44,251 nt of DNA from an uncultured Bacillota bacterium (GCA_948907985.1 CAQWMM010000013.1:1-44251); one strand, 5' to 3'; positions 13,801-21,909 are shown, numbered from the stretch's first letter. Notes: generated by a model not told the origin, from the sequence alone. A program made the numbers and translations.

Positions 13801-15783
13801 TTAGTAATTACTCATTGCTTTCAGTTCCATAATCAGATCGCGCGCTTCGGCGGCCTTTTCAAATTCCAGCCGGCGGGCGGCCTCGCGCATCTCTTTTTCC
13901 AGATTGCGGATTACTTTTTCGCGTTCCTTGCGGTTCAGTTTCTGATAGCCCTGCTTGTCGCCGGCAGCGGCAGCCTCGGCGGTTTCCGGCAGAATTGCGC
14001 TGATTAAATCGCGTACTTCTTTTTTAATCGTCTGGGGCACGATGCCATGCTCCTGATTATAGGCCATTTGAATGTCGCGGCGGCGCTGGGTTTCGCTGAT
14101 GGCCGCCTGCATGGAATCGGTCATGTTATCGGCATAGATAATCACCCAGCCGTTGACGTTGCGGGCGGCGCGGCCGATTGTCTGAATCAGCGAGCGGTGC
14201 GAGCGCAAAAAGCCCTCCTTGTCGCCGTCCAGGATCGCTACCAAATGCACTTCAGGAATATCCAAACCCTCGCGCAGCAGGTTGATGCCCACCAAAACGT
14301 CAAAATTGCCCAGGCGCAAATCTCGCACAATCGCCATGCGCTCCAGCGTCTTCACGTCGCTGTGCAGATAGCGTACTTTGACGCCGGCCTCGTTCAGATA
14401 GTCGGTCAAGTCCTCGGCCATCCGTTTAGTCAGCGTGGTAATCAACACCCGCCCCTGGGCCTGAATTACCTTGTGGATTTCGCCCAGCAGGTGGTCGATT
14501 TGCTTGTCGATCGGGTGCAGTTCAATTTGGGGGTCCACCAGACCGGTGGGGCGCAGCACCTGTTCCACCACTTGGGGCGAGTGCTCCAGCTCATAGTCCC
14601 CCGGCGTGGCCGAAACATAGATAGCCTGATGAATCCGCTCCTCAAATTCGGCAAAGCGCAGGGGGCGGTTGTCCATGGCCGAGGGCAGGCGAAAGCCGTA
14701 TTCCACCAGCGATTGCTTGCGCGAGCGGTCGCCCTCATACATACCGCGTACCTGGGGCAGGGTAACGTGGCTTTCGTCCACCAGCAGCACAAAATCCTTG
14801 GGAAAATAGTCCAGCAAAGTGTAGGGCGGCTCTCCTGGCTGACGGCCGTCCATATGGCGGGAATAATTTTCCACCCCCTGGCAGTGGCCGATTTCCTCCA
14901 GCATTTCCAAATCAAAGTTGGTGCGCTGTTCCAGCCGCTGGGCTTCCAGTAGCTTGTTGTTGGCTTTGAGCACCGCCAGGCGGTCGGCAAGTTCTTCCCG
15001 AATATCGTGCAGGGCGCGCTCCATGGTGGTGTCGCCGGTAACGTAATGGCTGTTAGGGTAGATGCTGATGTGGGGCAGACGGTGCAGAACCTCGCCGGTT
15101 ACGGTGTTCACTTCGGAAATGCTCTCTATCTCATCGCCAAAAAATTCCACCCGCACTGCCACGTCGCTGTATCCAGCCGGGAATACCTCCACCACATCCC
15201 CTTTGGCGCGGAACGTGCCCCGATGCAGATCCAGATCGTTGCGGGTATATTGAATGTCTACCAGGCGGCGCAACAGTTCATCACGGCCAAAATCCTGCCC
15301 CAGCCGCAGCGAAATAGTCATATTCTGATAAAATTCCGGCGAGCCTAAGCCGTAAATAGCGGAAACCGAAGCCACCACAATCACATCGCGCCTCTCCAGC
15401 AGCGCGGCGGTGGCAGAATGGCGCAGTTTTTCAATTTCGTCGTTGATTGAAGCGTCCTTGGCGATATAAGTATCCGAGCGGGCAATATAGGCCTCTGGCT
15501 GGTAATAATCATAATAGGAAACAAAATATTCCACGGCGTTTTCCGGGAAGAACTCCTTGAACTCGCCGTATAGTTGGGCGGCCAGCGTTTTGTTGTGGGC
15601 GATTACCAAAGCCGGGCGCTGACTGCGGGCAATAACGTTGGCCATGGTAAAGGTTTTGCCGCTGCCCGTAACCCCCAGCAGGGTTTGGTGGGGCGCGCCG
15701 GCGGCCAGCCCTGCGCAGAGCGCCTCCACCGCCTGGGGCTGATCGCCGGTCAGCTGATAATTGCTGTGCAGCTTAAAATCCAT
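13801..15783 (-). CDS. uvrB: Excinuclease ABC subunit B
   Basis: UvrB is the damage-verifying helicase of nucleotide excision repair; it receives DNA from UvrA and recruits UvrC. The 660 residues are full length: Walker A GVTGSGKT at 37-44, the YYDYYQPEAYI beta-hairpin that clamps DNA, DESH helicase motif II, the later helicase motifs including IQTIGRAARN, and the C-terminal UVR domain (ReKvIrnLEKEM-type helix). The leader is unusual: only 42 bp separate it from the fic stop, and nearly all of that is a copy of the sequence in front of the Fic antitoxin. uvrB therefore appears to be the last gene of an antitoxin-fic-uvrB operon. Confidence 0.98.
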   Translation of the reverse strand: MDFKLHSNYQLTGDQPQAVEALCAGLAAGAPHQTLLGVTGSGKTFTMANVIARSQRPALVIAHNKTLAAQLYGEFKEFFPENAVEYFVSYYDYYQPEAYIARSDTYIAKDASINDEIEKLRHSATAALLERRDVIVVASVSAIYGLGSPEFYQNMTISLRLGQDFGRDELLRRLVDIQYTRNDLDLHRGTFRAKGDVVEVFPAGYSDVAVRVEFFGDEIESISEVNTVTGEVLHRLPHISIYPNSHYVTGDTTMERALHDIREELADRLAVLKANNKLLEAQRLEQRTNFDLEMLEEIGHCQGVENYSRHMDGRQPGEPPYTLLDYFPKDFVLLVDESHVTLPQVRGMYEGDRSRKQSLVEYGFRLPSAMDNRPLRFAEFEERIHQAIYVSATPGDYELEHSPQVVEQVLRPTGLVDPQIELHPIDKQIDHLLGEIHKVIQAQGRVLITTLTKRMAEDLTDYLNEAGVKVRYLHSDVKTLERMAIVRDLRLGNFDVLVGINLLREGLDIPEVHLVAILDGDKEGFLRSHRSLIQTIGRAARNVNGWVIIYADNMTDSMQAAISETQRRRDIQMAYNQEHGIVPQTIKKEVRDLISAILPETAEAAAAGDKQGYQKLNRKEREKVIRNLEKEMREAARRLEFEKAAEARDLIMELKAMSNY

Positions 15784-15819
15784 AATTGCCGCCTCCTTTG
15801 GCGTATAAGCAGATTTACT
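15776..15819. repeat. 44-bp direct repeat, uvrB copy
   Basis: Identical over 44 bp to 16613-16656. It spans the first three codons (one base short), the start codon, AGGAGG and the leader of uvrB. The two copies bracket the Fic module. Confidence 0.95.
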
Positions 15820-15825
15820 GATGAT

Positions 15826-16437
15826 TTAGTTGATTTTTTGCAGGCATTTTCGGATTAATGCTTGCATTTTGTCGTATTTACATGTGAAAGCCTCAATGCT
15901 GGCAGTTAACATTTCGCTGGGCTTAACCATGGAGAAGTCAAGGTAAAAATGGCCGGTGTTATTGCACAGCTGTTGGCAAAAAATTCTTTGAGCACGTCCG
16001 TTGCCTTCCCGAAAAGGATGAATGGCGTTTATTTCTGATAAATAATAGGCGATTTTGGTGCTGATATAATCAATATCCGTTCGTCTATGCAAAAAATTGT
16101 CATTTTGCAGCTGCTTATGCAATTCTGCAAATTGCGGTTCGATAAATTGAACCAGGCAAAAAATATTACCTTTGGCAATATCAACCTTGCGTATTTCTCC
16201 GGCCCAGTCATAAATATCAGCAAAGAGAAATTTATGGATATTTTGTAAATGAGCCAAGTCAAAATTGCCCGTTATTTTATCTGCCAAAACAGCCGCCTTA
16301 ACAATAGACAATTCTCTTTCCAGGTCGTTTAGCTTTTGGGTATCATGAATATTGAATTTATTTATCAAAATTTTTGTGCCGGGATAACAATATTTTATAT
16401 CGCCATCATCTTTGTATTCATAATAATAGTTATCCAT
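15826..16437 (-). CDS. Fic domain AMPylase toxin
   Basis: Fic proteins transfer AMP (or related groups) from a nucleotide to target hydroxyls; bacterial toxins of this class AMPylate gyrase and topoisomerase IV. The 203 residues include the full active-site motif HPFREGNGRAQR at 140-151, with catalytic His140, and the preceding flap GEIRKVDIAKGNIF near 80-93. No inhibitory SxxxEG helix lies in the protein itself; it is supplied by the small gene directly upstream, making this a class I (VbhT/VbhA-like) pair. The start is 3 bp after the antitoxin stop. All catalytic residues are intact, so it should be active when released. Confidence 0.93.
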   Translation of the reverse strand: MDNYYYEYKDDGDIKYCYPGTKILINKFNIHDTQKLNDLERELSIVKAAVLADKITGNFDLAHLQNIHKFLFADIYDWAGEIRKVDIAKGNIFCLVQFIEPQFAELHKQLQNDNFLHRRTDIDYISTKIAYYLSEINAIHPFREGNGRAQRIFCQQLCNNTGHFYLDFSMVKPSEMLTASIEAFTCKYDKMQALIRKCLQKIN

Positions 16438-16440
16438 TAG

Positions 16441-16620
16441 CTATTCTTTTTCCATAGTGTATTTTAATTTTATTTCTTTAAGTATATCGTCCAGATTGCG
16501 TTTGCCGCTAAGCACATCCATAATATTTTTTTCGTCAGTTTCTGTGGCCTGTATGCCCTCCATAGCAAACGAGGCCTTTGTGCTATTTAAAATAGATCTG
16601 GCTGGTATTTTTAAATCCAT
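16441..16620 (-). CDS. Fic antitoxin (VbhA-like small inhibitor)
   Basis: A 59-residue protein with the Fic inhibitory motif: SFAMEG (Ser17 to Gly22) fits [ST]xxxE[GN], whose glutamate blocks ATP gamma-phosphate positioning in the toxin. The rest is helical (DEKNIMDVLSGKRNLDDIL) and matches the VbhA/YoeB-like antitoxin fold. It begins MDLK, reusing the MD start of uvrB: its start codon, ribosome site and leader are the 44-bp repeat shared with uvrB. It is the first gene of the antitoxin-fic-uvrB operon, so antitoxin is made before toxin. Confidence 0.9.
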   Translation of the reverse strand: MDLKIPARSILNSTKASFAMEGIQATETDEKNIMDVLSGKRNLDDILKEIKLKYTMEKE

Positions 16621-16656
16621 AATTGCCGCCTCCTTTGGCGTATAAGCAGATTTACT
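16613..16656. repeat. 44-bp direct repeat, antitoxin copy
   Basis: Perfect second copy of 15776-15819. This one is joined to a promoter and is therefore probably the original uvrB leader; the inner copy is the duplicate. Confidence 0.95.
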
Positions 16657-16659
16657 TAT

Positions 16660-16688
16660 ATTTTAACAAACAAATGTTCTTATGTCAA
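16660..16688 (-). promoter_or_regulatory. Promoter with SOS (LexA/DinR) box for antitoxin-fic-uvrB
   Basis: Minus-strand TTGACA (16683-16688), 17-bp spacer and TAAAAT (16660-16665). The spacer holds AGAACATTTGTTTG (16667-16680), which fits the Bacillus consensus CGAACRNRYGTTYC at 10 of 13 informative positions and keeps both GAAC and GTTY. uvrB is a known SOS gene in Bacillota. Confidence 0.75.
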
Positions 16689-16703
16689 TAGTTTGATTAG
16701 ATA

Positions 16704-16732
16704 TTTACATTCAGACGAAAAAATTGTATAAT
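16704..16732 (+). promoter_or_regulatory. Promoter of the 16765 lipoprotein gene
   Basis: TTTACA (16704-16709), 17-bp spacer and TATAAT (16727-16732), divergent from the fic-uvrB promoter. Confidence 0.7.
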
Positions 16733-16764
16733 AAATATATTATATGGAAAAGGGGGTAGCTATT

Positions 16765-17628
16765 ATGCGCCTTTCCTTAAAAACGGCAGTTTTGGCCCTG
16801 GGGCTTGGCTGTTTGCTGCTGCTTTGCTCCTGCGCTTCGCGGGCGGGGGTCGCCGTGCCGATGTATGATTTTGTCTATCCTTCCGGCTATTCGCTGGACG
16901 CTTACACGCTGGAGGATGAGGTTGTGGTGGAGGGAACAGCCTGGCGGCTGGCCTGGTTTGATGAGGCGGGGCCGCAGCTTAAGGACGCCGCCGGCGAGCT
17001 GTTTTATACGCTGGCTGATTTGCGGCTGGTGGAGGAATTATCTAAAAATACGCTGACCATGCGGGGCGAGGCGGCAACGCGGGGCGTGATAATTGCCGGC
17101 AAGGGAATTTTTATGCCTTATAATGAAGAAACCGGCGCTGGCCCGATTTGGCTGTGTAGTCAGGCTTGGGCAAAATCTCGCTATCATGGTTATGTGGACG
17201 GTGATTTGCGCGGTGGGCGGCTGCTGTTGTTGGATGCGGCCAGCGGTCAAACGCTTTTCAGCGCCGATACTCAACCCGGCGAGCTGTTTTTGGCGGCCAG
17301 CGGCAACCGCTGTTATTTCTATCATCCCGGCAAAACCTCGCGTCGTAAGGAAGAGGCACTGCCGGCCAGAATATATTGGCGGGATATAAATTTCTGGCTG
17401 CTGCCGCATACGGTTTGCAGTTTTGATTATGTGGGCGCGCCAGAGGCGGACGGGCAAATGGTGGAGCGCTTGCGTTTTTATCCTCAACCGGAAACTTTGC
17501 GGCTGGACTTTACCTGCTATGAGCAGACTAATGCAGAAAATGACCGCTGGGATTTTGTTGTGAAAAAGTCGGAGGAAATTCCGCTGGTAAAACAGATTGC
17601 TGCTGAACCAACGGAATCAGCGGAATAA
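16765..17628 (+). CDS. Predicted lipoprotein of unknown function
   Basis: The N-terminus has a basic start, a hydrophobic core and the lipobox LLCSC, so the 287-residue product should be lipid-anchored outside the membrane. The mature part is strand-rich with no recognised motif; it reads as an extracytoplasmic domain (for example DEVVVEGTAWRLAWFDEAG and GGRLLLLDAASGQTLF, which look like beta-propeller-style strands). AAGGGGG favours ATG 16765 over the upstream ATG at 16744. It is a single-gene unit closed by a terminator. Confidence 0.8.
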   Translation: MRLSLKTAVLALGLGCLLLLCSCASRAGVAVPMYDFVYPSGYSLDAYTLEDEVVVEGTAWRLAWFDEAGPQLKDAAGELFYTLADLRLVEELSKNTLTMRGEAATRGVIIAGKGIFMPYNEETGAGPIWLCSQAWAKSRYHGYVDGDLRGGRLLLLDAASGQTLFSADTQPGELFLAASGNRCYFYHPGKTSRRKEEALPARIYWRDINFWLLPHTVCSFDYVGAPEADGQMVERLRFYPQPETLRLDFTCYEQTNAENDRWDFVVKKSEEIPLVKQIAAEPTESAE

Positions 17629-17634
17629 AAAATA

Positions 17635-17666
17635 AAACCCCCGGGTTAAAAACAACCTGGGGGTTT
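17635..17666. terminator. Bidirectional terminator between convergent genes
   Basis: Stem AAACCCCCGGGTT / AACCTGGGGGTTT with a 6-nt loop and A/T runs on both sides. It serves the lipoprotein gene and the convergent carboxypeptidase gene. Confidence 0.85.
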
Positions 17667-17678
17667 AAGTTTGTTAAA

Positions 17679-18578
17679 TTAGCTTAGGCTGGTAGGCAGC
17701 AGCGGCGTCCGCAGTGCGCTATTCGCCCAGGCCAGCAGAAGATCTTCAACCTGCCGGCGGCTGTGGGTGGTAATAATATAGCCGCCGCAGTTATCGCTGG
17801 AAACATTGACAATATCAGCAAAGTCATCGCTGGTATCCAGCGTGTAATAAACGCGGTAAAACATTTCGGCGTCTGCCGGATCGGCATATTCCAAATATTC
17901 GCCCGGCTCCAGCTTGTGCAGAGCGTCCATATATTCTTCCAGCACCCAATCATTATCGCGCATCAACAGAGAATGGGGCAGGCCGACATAGCGGTAATGC
18001 CAGGGTTCATAAGCGATGGCGGTCAGCGCCGTTTTGTCCGCGTCATAGCGCAGAATAAAACCGAAATCCCAGCAGTTGGCCAAAAGCCACTGGCCCTGCT
18101 CGGTGCCGCGAAAGTTCTCGGAAAGGCCGGCGTTGTTGCTTAAATCAATCGCCAAACCGGTTTGGTGTTCGCTGGTGCCGGGATAGGCGGTGTAGAGTAG
18201 GGTGTTGTTAAAAGCGGTTTGATAGCTTTGCCCGGCGCGCTGACGGCCGGCCACCTTGCCGTTGAAAAGCTGTTTTTGCACGTTATAGTTCCGATAGCCG
18301 GAAATAGTATTCAGGGTTAAATTTTTCTCTTCCCGATAAGCGGTATACATTCTGATATAGGCATTGGCGGCCGCGTCGCGCAGCTGCATAACCCCTTTGG
18401 TGCTGGGCGCAAGCCCGGCAATATCCAAAAGATCGTCCGGCTGCCAGGCGGCGTCCAGCGTATGTTCGCGGTTAACTAACAGCAAAAGCTGGTCATCCTG
18501 GCCGCAATCAAAGGCCAGCGCCGGCTGGGCGGCCAAAAGCAACAGCAGGCTGGCACAAATAAAACGTAAAAATCGCAT
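17679..18578 (-). CDS. D-alanyl-D-alanine carboxypeptidase, VanY/M15B type
   Basis: A 299-residue secreted zinc peptidase that trims the terminal D-Ala from peptidoglycan stems. The signal peptide (MRFLRFICASLLLLLAAQ, cleavage after PALA) is followed by the M15B motifs SGYRNYNVQ, PGTSEHQTGLAID (zinc His and Asp) and EPWHYRYVG (catalytic Glu and third zinc His). An extra C-terminal domain of about 80 residues follows; its function is not clear. Start ATG 18578 gives a proper signal peptide with AGGGGT about 9 bp upstream. There is no van resistance cluster nearby, so it is a housekeeping carboxypeptidase. Confidence 0.93.
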   Translation of the reverse strand: MRFLRFICASLLLLLAAQPALAFDCGQDDQLLLLVNREHTLDAAWQPDDLLDIAGLAPSTKGVMQLRDAAANAYIRMYTAYREEKNLTLNTISGYRNYNVQKQLFNGKVAGRQRAGQSYQTAFNNTLLYTAYPGTSEHQTGLAIDLSNNAGLSENFRGTEQGQWLLANCWDFGFILRYDADKTALTAIAYEPWHYRYVGLPHSLLMRDNDWVLEEYMDALHKLEPGEYLEYADPADAEMFYRVYYTLDTSDDFADIVNVSSDNCGGYIITTHSRRQVEDLLLAWANSALRTPLLPTSLS

Positions 18579-18628
18579 AACATCAATACCCCTATTACAA
18601 AATTCCACATTTTTTCTGCTGGTTATAT

Positions 18629-18657
18629 ATTATACGACTTTTTCCGCTGCTTGTCAA
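18629..18657 (-). promoter_or_regulatory. Promoter of the VanY-type gene
   Basis: Minus-strand TTGACA (18652-18657), 17-bp spacer and TATAAT (18629-18634), a perfect consensus. Confidence 0.85.
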
Positions 18658-18722
18658 ATATTTTATCCCGTTTTCGTGTCTGGCCTTTTGCGATTTGCAA
18701 TTCGGATTTTTTTTAAATATTC

Positions 18723-18775
18723 TTGACATTAGTCCAATTATGTACTATAATTAAATAGTACGGATTTGGACTAAT
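18723..18775 (+). promoter_or_regulatory. marR-MATE promoter with a nested double-dyad operator
   Basis: TTGACA (18723-18728), 17-bp spacer and TATAAT (18746-18751). A 48-bp symmetric block (18728-18775) contains outer arms ATTAGTCCAA / TTGGACTAAT and inner arms GTACTA / TAGTAC with one common centre. The outer dyad covers the -35 and the start site, the inner one the -10, as expected for autorepression by the MarR protein. Confidence 0.85.
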
Positions 18776-18796
18776 TTTATTTTGGGAGGTATCACT

Positions 18797-19243
18797 ATGC
18801 TAAATAACACAATGTTTATGGCGGAACTAAACAAATACTATGCCGTATGGCAGGAGTATAATTATGTTTATGAGGAATGGGCCAAGGCGCACCAGTTGTC
18901 GGTCAACAGCCTGTTGGTTTTGTCGGCTCTTTATGAGGGCGGGGCAAATTGCACGCAAAAACAGATCAGCCAGCGTTGGCTGATCCCCAAACAGACTATT
19001 AATATGGTGCTAAAGGATTTTGTCCGCAAAGGGCTGGTGGAGCTGCATCCCTGCCAGGAGGATAAACGCAATAAGCTAATCAGCCTGACTGAACAGGGGC
19101 GGGCATATGCCGCTGAAATTATTGGTCAGCTGCGCCAAGTGGAATTGTTTGTGATTGAAAAAATGGGGCTGGCACAAATACAGCATTTAAATGAAAGTTT
19201 GGCTCTGTTTGTGGAACTGTTTCGTCAAGCTGGAGGGATCTGA
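18797..19243 (+). CDS. MarR family transcriptional regulator
   Basis: A 148-residue winged-helix regulator with the MarR layout: N-terminal dimer helix, the HTH around CTQKQISQRWLIPKQTINMVLKDF, and the wing GLVELHPCQEDKRNKLISLTEQG, where D-x-R is the conserved wing motif. MarR proteins usually repress a neighbouring drug-efflux gene until a ligand binds. The stop TGA shares one base with the start of the MATE gene. GGGAGG selects ATG 18797. Confidence 0.94.
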   Translation: MLNNTMFMAELNKYYAVWQEYNYVYEEWAKAHQLSVNSLLVLSALYEGGANCTQKQISQRWLIPKQTINMVLKDFVRKGLVELHPCQEDKRNKLISLTEQGRAYAAEIIGQLRQVELFVIEKMGLAQIQHLNESLALFVELFRQAGGI

Positions 19244-20586
19244 TGTTTGCGGAAATAAGAAATTTTTTTAAGTATGTAATTCCCTCGGTTTTTTCTTTTG
19301 CGCTTTCCGGCGTTTACGCGATTGTTGACGGCTATTTTGTGGGCAACAGTCTGGGCGATGTGGGGCTTTCTTCTATTAATATGGCTTATCCTGTTGTCGC
19401 GCTGATTCAGGCCCTGGGCACGGGCCTGGGCATGGGCGGCGCTATTCACTATTCGATAAGTCGGGCTGAAAAAAAGCAGGCGCAGGCCAAAGAATTTATA
19501 GCCGGCGCTTTATGGACGCTGCTTATCGTCAGCGTGCTGCTGACCTTTGGCGTTTTCTGCCTGAACCGGGAGTTGTTAATTTGGCTGGGCGCAGAAGCCA
19601 GTCTGCTTGAGCTTGGCCAGGAGTATATCGCCATAATTGCCCTGGGCGCGGCCCTGCAAGTTATCGGCACCGGCCTGATTCCTTTTATCCGCAATTTCGG
19701 CGGCTCTCTTTACGCGATGATTGCCATGGTCGCCGGTTTTATAGCCAACATTATTCTTGACTATCAATTTGTCTGGGTGCAGGAGCAGGGAGTTGCCGGG
19801 GCCGCCTGGGCTACCGTTATCGGTCAGGGTATTACCATGCTGTTGGCGCTGGTTTATATGCTGTATCAAAAACAATTTACCCTGCGCATCAGCCCGGCCA
19901 AATTGGGCGCAACAGCCGCCGCCATTATCCAGACTGGGGTTGCTCCTTTTGGTCTGGCTATGACGCCCAATATTTCCTTAATTATTATTAACCGCTTTTC
20001 CATGGCCTATGACGGCGAACCGGCTATTGCTGTCTATGCCTGTATTGCCTATATCATTTGTATTATCTATTTAATACTGCAAGGTGTTGGCGACGGCTGC
20101 CAGCCGTTAATCAGCCAATATTATGGCGAGAAGAATTTTGTACGCCTGTATTTTGTCCGCAAGCTGGCCTATGGCTTTGCCATATTCCTGTCGCTGATTG
20201 GCTGTGTGATTATGTATATAACCAGTGATTATATTGGCGCTATTTTCGGCGCCTCGGCGCAGGTTAACGCGGAAATAGCCCGGATTATGCCCATTTTTCT
20301 GGTTTCTGTGCCGTTTGTGGCTGTTTTACGCATTACAACCTCCTGTTTTTACGCCACGGAGAAAAGCGCGTTTTCCTATATCCTCACCTTTATTGAGCCG
20401 TTATTTATGCTGGTGTTGATGTTTATATTGCCGCCGCTTTTTGGCGGTCAGCTGATGATTTGGTGGAGCACGGTTTTAGCCCGGATTTTAGCCGCCATTT
20501 TAGCCTTGATTCTGAAAAGGCACGTTGACAGGCAGGACGGTCTGCGGCCCCGTATTCTTCTGCCTCACCCCTATTGGACAATCTAG
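19243..20586 (+). CDS. MATE family multidrug efflux transporter
   Basis: A 447-residue protein with about 12 membrane helices in two six-helix halves. The MATE hallmarks are the opening PSVFSFALSGVYAIVDGYFVGNSLG, the Asn-rich first helices, and MAYPVVALIQALGTGLGMGG; the second half repeats this with GVGDGCQPLISQYYGEKN. MATE proteins export cationic drugs and metabolites using sodium or protons. Control by the adjacent MarR protein is implied by the one-base stop/start overlap and shared promoter. Confidence 0.94.
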   Translation: MFAEIRNFFKYVIPSVFSFALSGVYAIVDGYFVGNSLGDVGLSSINMAYPVVALIQALGTGLGMGGAIHYSISRAEKKQAQAKEFIAGALWTLLIVSVLLTFGVFCLNRELLIWLGAEASLLELGQEYIAIIALGAALQVIGTGLIPFIRNFGGSLYAMIAMVAGFIANIILDYQFVWVQEQGVAGAAWATVIGQGITMLLALVYMLYQKQFTLRISPAKLGATAAAIIQTGVAPFGLAMTPNISLIIINRFSMAYDGEPAIAVYACIAYIICIIYLILQGVGDGCQPLISQYYGEKNFVRLYFVRKLAYGFAIFLSLIGCVIMYITSDYIGAIFGASAQVNAEIARIMPIFLVSVPFVAVLRITTSCFYATEKSAFSYILTFIEPLFMLVLMFILPPLFGGQLMIWWSTVLARILAAILALILKRHVDRQDGLRPRILLPHPYWTI

Positions 20587-20697
20587 GACATCAGATTTAT
20601 TGTGGAAACAAAAATCGTTTGCCATAACATATATGGTTCGCTGTCCAAAACGATTGTTTGTGAATTGTCATTAAAATTTTAAATAACTGAAAAAGCC

Positions 20698-20726
20698 TTG
20701 TAAAAAAAGGTATGATTTGGTATAAT
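20698..20726 (+). promoter_or_regulatory. Promoter of the nucleotidyltransferase gene
   Basis: TTGTAA (20698-20703), 17-bp spacer and TATAAT (20721-20726). Upstream, AATCGTTT and AAACGATT (near 20608 and 20649) could pair as a loose terminator hairpin after the MATE gene. Confidence 0.65.
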
Positions 20727-20763
20727 ATAAAACAAAATGTATATTAGGAGTGTCAAAGATAAA

Positions 20764-21495
20764 ATGGCAGATGTTTCTAAAAATCTTTGCGCGGTTATTT
20801 TGGCAGCCGGCGCGGGCAGCCGGCTTGGTTATCCCAACGAGCGTGGCGGCAAGCCCATGGTGGAGGCCCTGGGCAAACCGCTTTTGGCCTATGGTCTGGA
20901 GCGTTTGGCCGGCGCGGGGCTGCGGGATGTGGCCCTGGTGGTAAATCCGGTTAACCAGCCGGTGATTGAAGCCTTTGCCGGCGACGGCGCCAGGTGGGGG
21001 CTTAAGATCAGCTATGTTTTGCAGCAAAAGCCGCTGGGTATTGCCCACGCGCTTTCGCTTTGCCAGGATTTCAGCGCTGGCCGTCATGTGCTGTTGCTGC
21101 TGGTGGACAACCTTTTTGCCGCTAACATTGACGCGGCGGTGGCGGCTTATGCCGAGGGCCAGCCGGAGCAGGCGGAAGTTTTTCTGGTGAAGGTGGCCAA
21201 TCCGCAGGATTATGGCGTGGCGGTGGTGGCAAACGGTCAGGTGGAGCGTCTGGTGGAAAAGCCGCAGAAGTTTATCAGCGATCTGGCGGTGATTGGGCTT
21301 TATTTTTACCCGCCGGATGTTTATAATTTCATTCCGCAGCTTAAACCCTCGGCCCGCGGCGAACTGGAAATTACGGATGTGAACAGCCTGTTTTTGCAGC
21401 AAGGCCGGCTGAAATGCTGTGAATTGCGGGGCTGGTGGATTGACGTGGGCAACGCCGAGCGTCTGGCCGAGGCGGAAAGGCTTTTGCGCGGATAG
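20764..21495 (+). CDS. Sugar-phosphate nucleotidyltransferase family protein
   Basis: A 243-residue member of the RmlA/GalU-like nucleotidyltransferase fold. The N-terminal signature is AVILAAGAGSRLG, with the PNERGGKPMVEALGKPLL stretch that binds the nucleoside triphosphate; VDNLF is the metal-binding region and VEKPQKF the sugar-binding loop. It would activate a sugar-1-phosphate for cell-envelope or exopolysaccharide synthesis; the sugar cannot be named. AGGAG lies 14 bp from ATG 20764, a long spacing; an upstream ATG at 20737 is also in frame but precedes that site. It is a single gene. Confidence 0.88.
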   Translation: MADVSKNLCAVILAAGAGSRLGYPNERGGKPMVEALGKPLLAYGLERLAGAGLRDVALVVNPVNQPVIEAFAGDGARWGLKISYVLQQKPLGIAHALSLCQDFSAGRHVLLLLVDNLFAANIDAAVAAYAEGQPEQAEVFLVKVANPQDYGVAVVANGQVERLVEKPQKFISDLAVIGLYFYPPDVYNFIPQLKPSARGELEITDVNSLFLQQGRLKCCELRGWWIDVGNAERLAEAERLLRG

Positions 21496-21500
21496 CTAAA

Positions 21501-21566
21501 GCCGGCTGTATATCAGCCGGCATAAAAGAGGAGACTGCTAAAAATCAGCAGTCCCCTTAATTTTTT
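21501..21566. terminator. Double terminator between convergent genes
   Basis: Hairpin 1 is GCCGGCTG-TATAT-CAGCCGGC (21501-21521). Hairpin 2 pairs GACTGCT with AGCAGTC (21533-21552) and is followed by TTAATTTTTTGTTTT on the plus strand; the minus strand reads into TCTTTTAT, so both directions are served. Confidence 0.8.
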
Positions 21567-21583
21567 GTTTTATAATGGTTAAA

Positions 21584-21799
21584 TCAGCCAACCTTGCAAA
21601 CGTTAGCAGCACGCAGCTTGCTGGGGTTCTTGGGATCGGTTTCCACCTCGAAAGTTACTTTCTGGCCCTCATCCAGTGTGCGGTAGCCGTCGGACTGGAT
21701 AGCGGAGAAATGTACAAAAACATCATCGCCGCCTTCGTCATTAGCAATGAAACCAAAACCTTTTTCTGCATTGAACCATTTTACTGTACCGTTATTCAT
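21584..21799 (-). CDS. Cold-shock domain protein (CspA family)
   Basis: A second cold-shock protein, 71 residues, with RNP1 KGFGFIA and RNP2 DVFVHFSAI. It shares the WFNAEKGFGFI core with the one at 12086 but has a longer loop and ends AANVCKVG. It acts as an RNA chaperone in the cytosol. AGGAGG 8-9 bp upstream fixes ATG 21799 rather than the ATG at 21835. Its leader of about 105 nt is structured: GGGTAC (21828-21833 read on the minus strand) can pair with GTACCC at 21803-21808 across the ribosome binding site. Confidence 0.96.
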   Translation of the reverse strand: MNNGTVKWFNAEKGFGFIANDEGGDDVFVHFSAIQSDGYRTLDEGQKVTFEVETDPKNPSKLRAANVCKVG

Positions 21800-21802
21800 T
21801 TT

Positions 21803-21833
21803 GGGTACCTCCTGTGAAAAAATTTTTGTACCC
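21803..21833 (-). promoter_or_regulatory. Hairpin around the csp ribosome binding site
   Basis: GGGTAC and GTACCC, 6 bp, flank the AGGAGG. The 3' arm overlaps the end of the site, so pairing would hide it. Temperature-dependent access is possible, as for known cold-shock mRNA leaders. Confidence 0.5.
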
Positions 21834-21909
21834 ATAGAAAATGAACAAATATCGCTTTAGGCAAATTTTTTAAGGCGAGTAATAAGCTATTATCCTGAAT
21901 ACTGGGTTC

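Noticed and set aside
14047..14952. 301-codon plus-strand frame opposite uvrB
   Set aside because: uvrB is complete and conserved; the mirror frame shows His-rich text typical of antisense frames.
17679..18578. Vancomycin resistance VanY
   Set aside because: No vanH/A/X or VanRS genes nearby; a general cell-wall carboxypeptidase is the simpler call.
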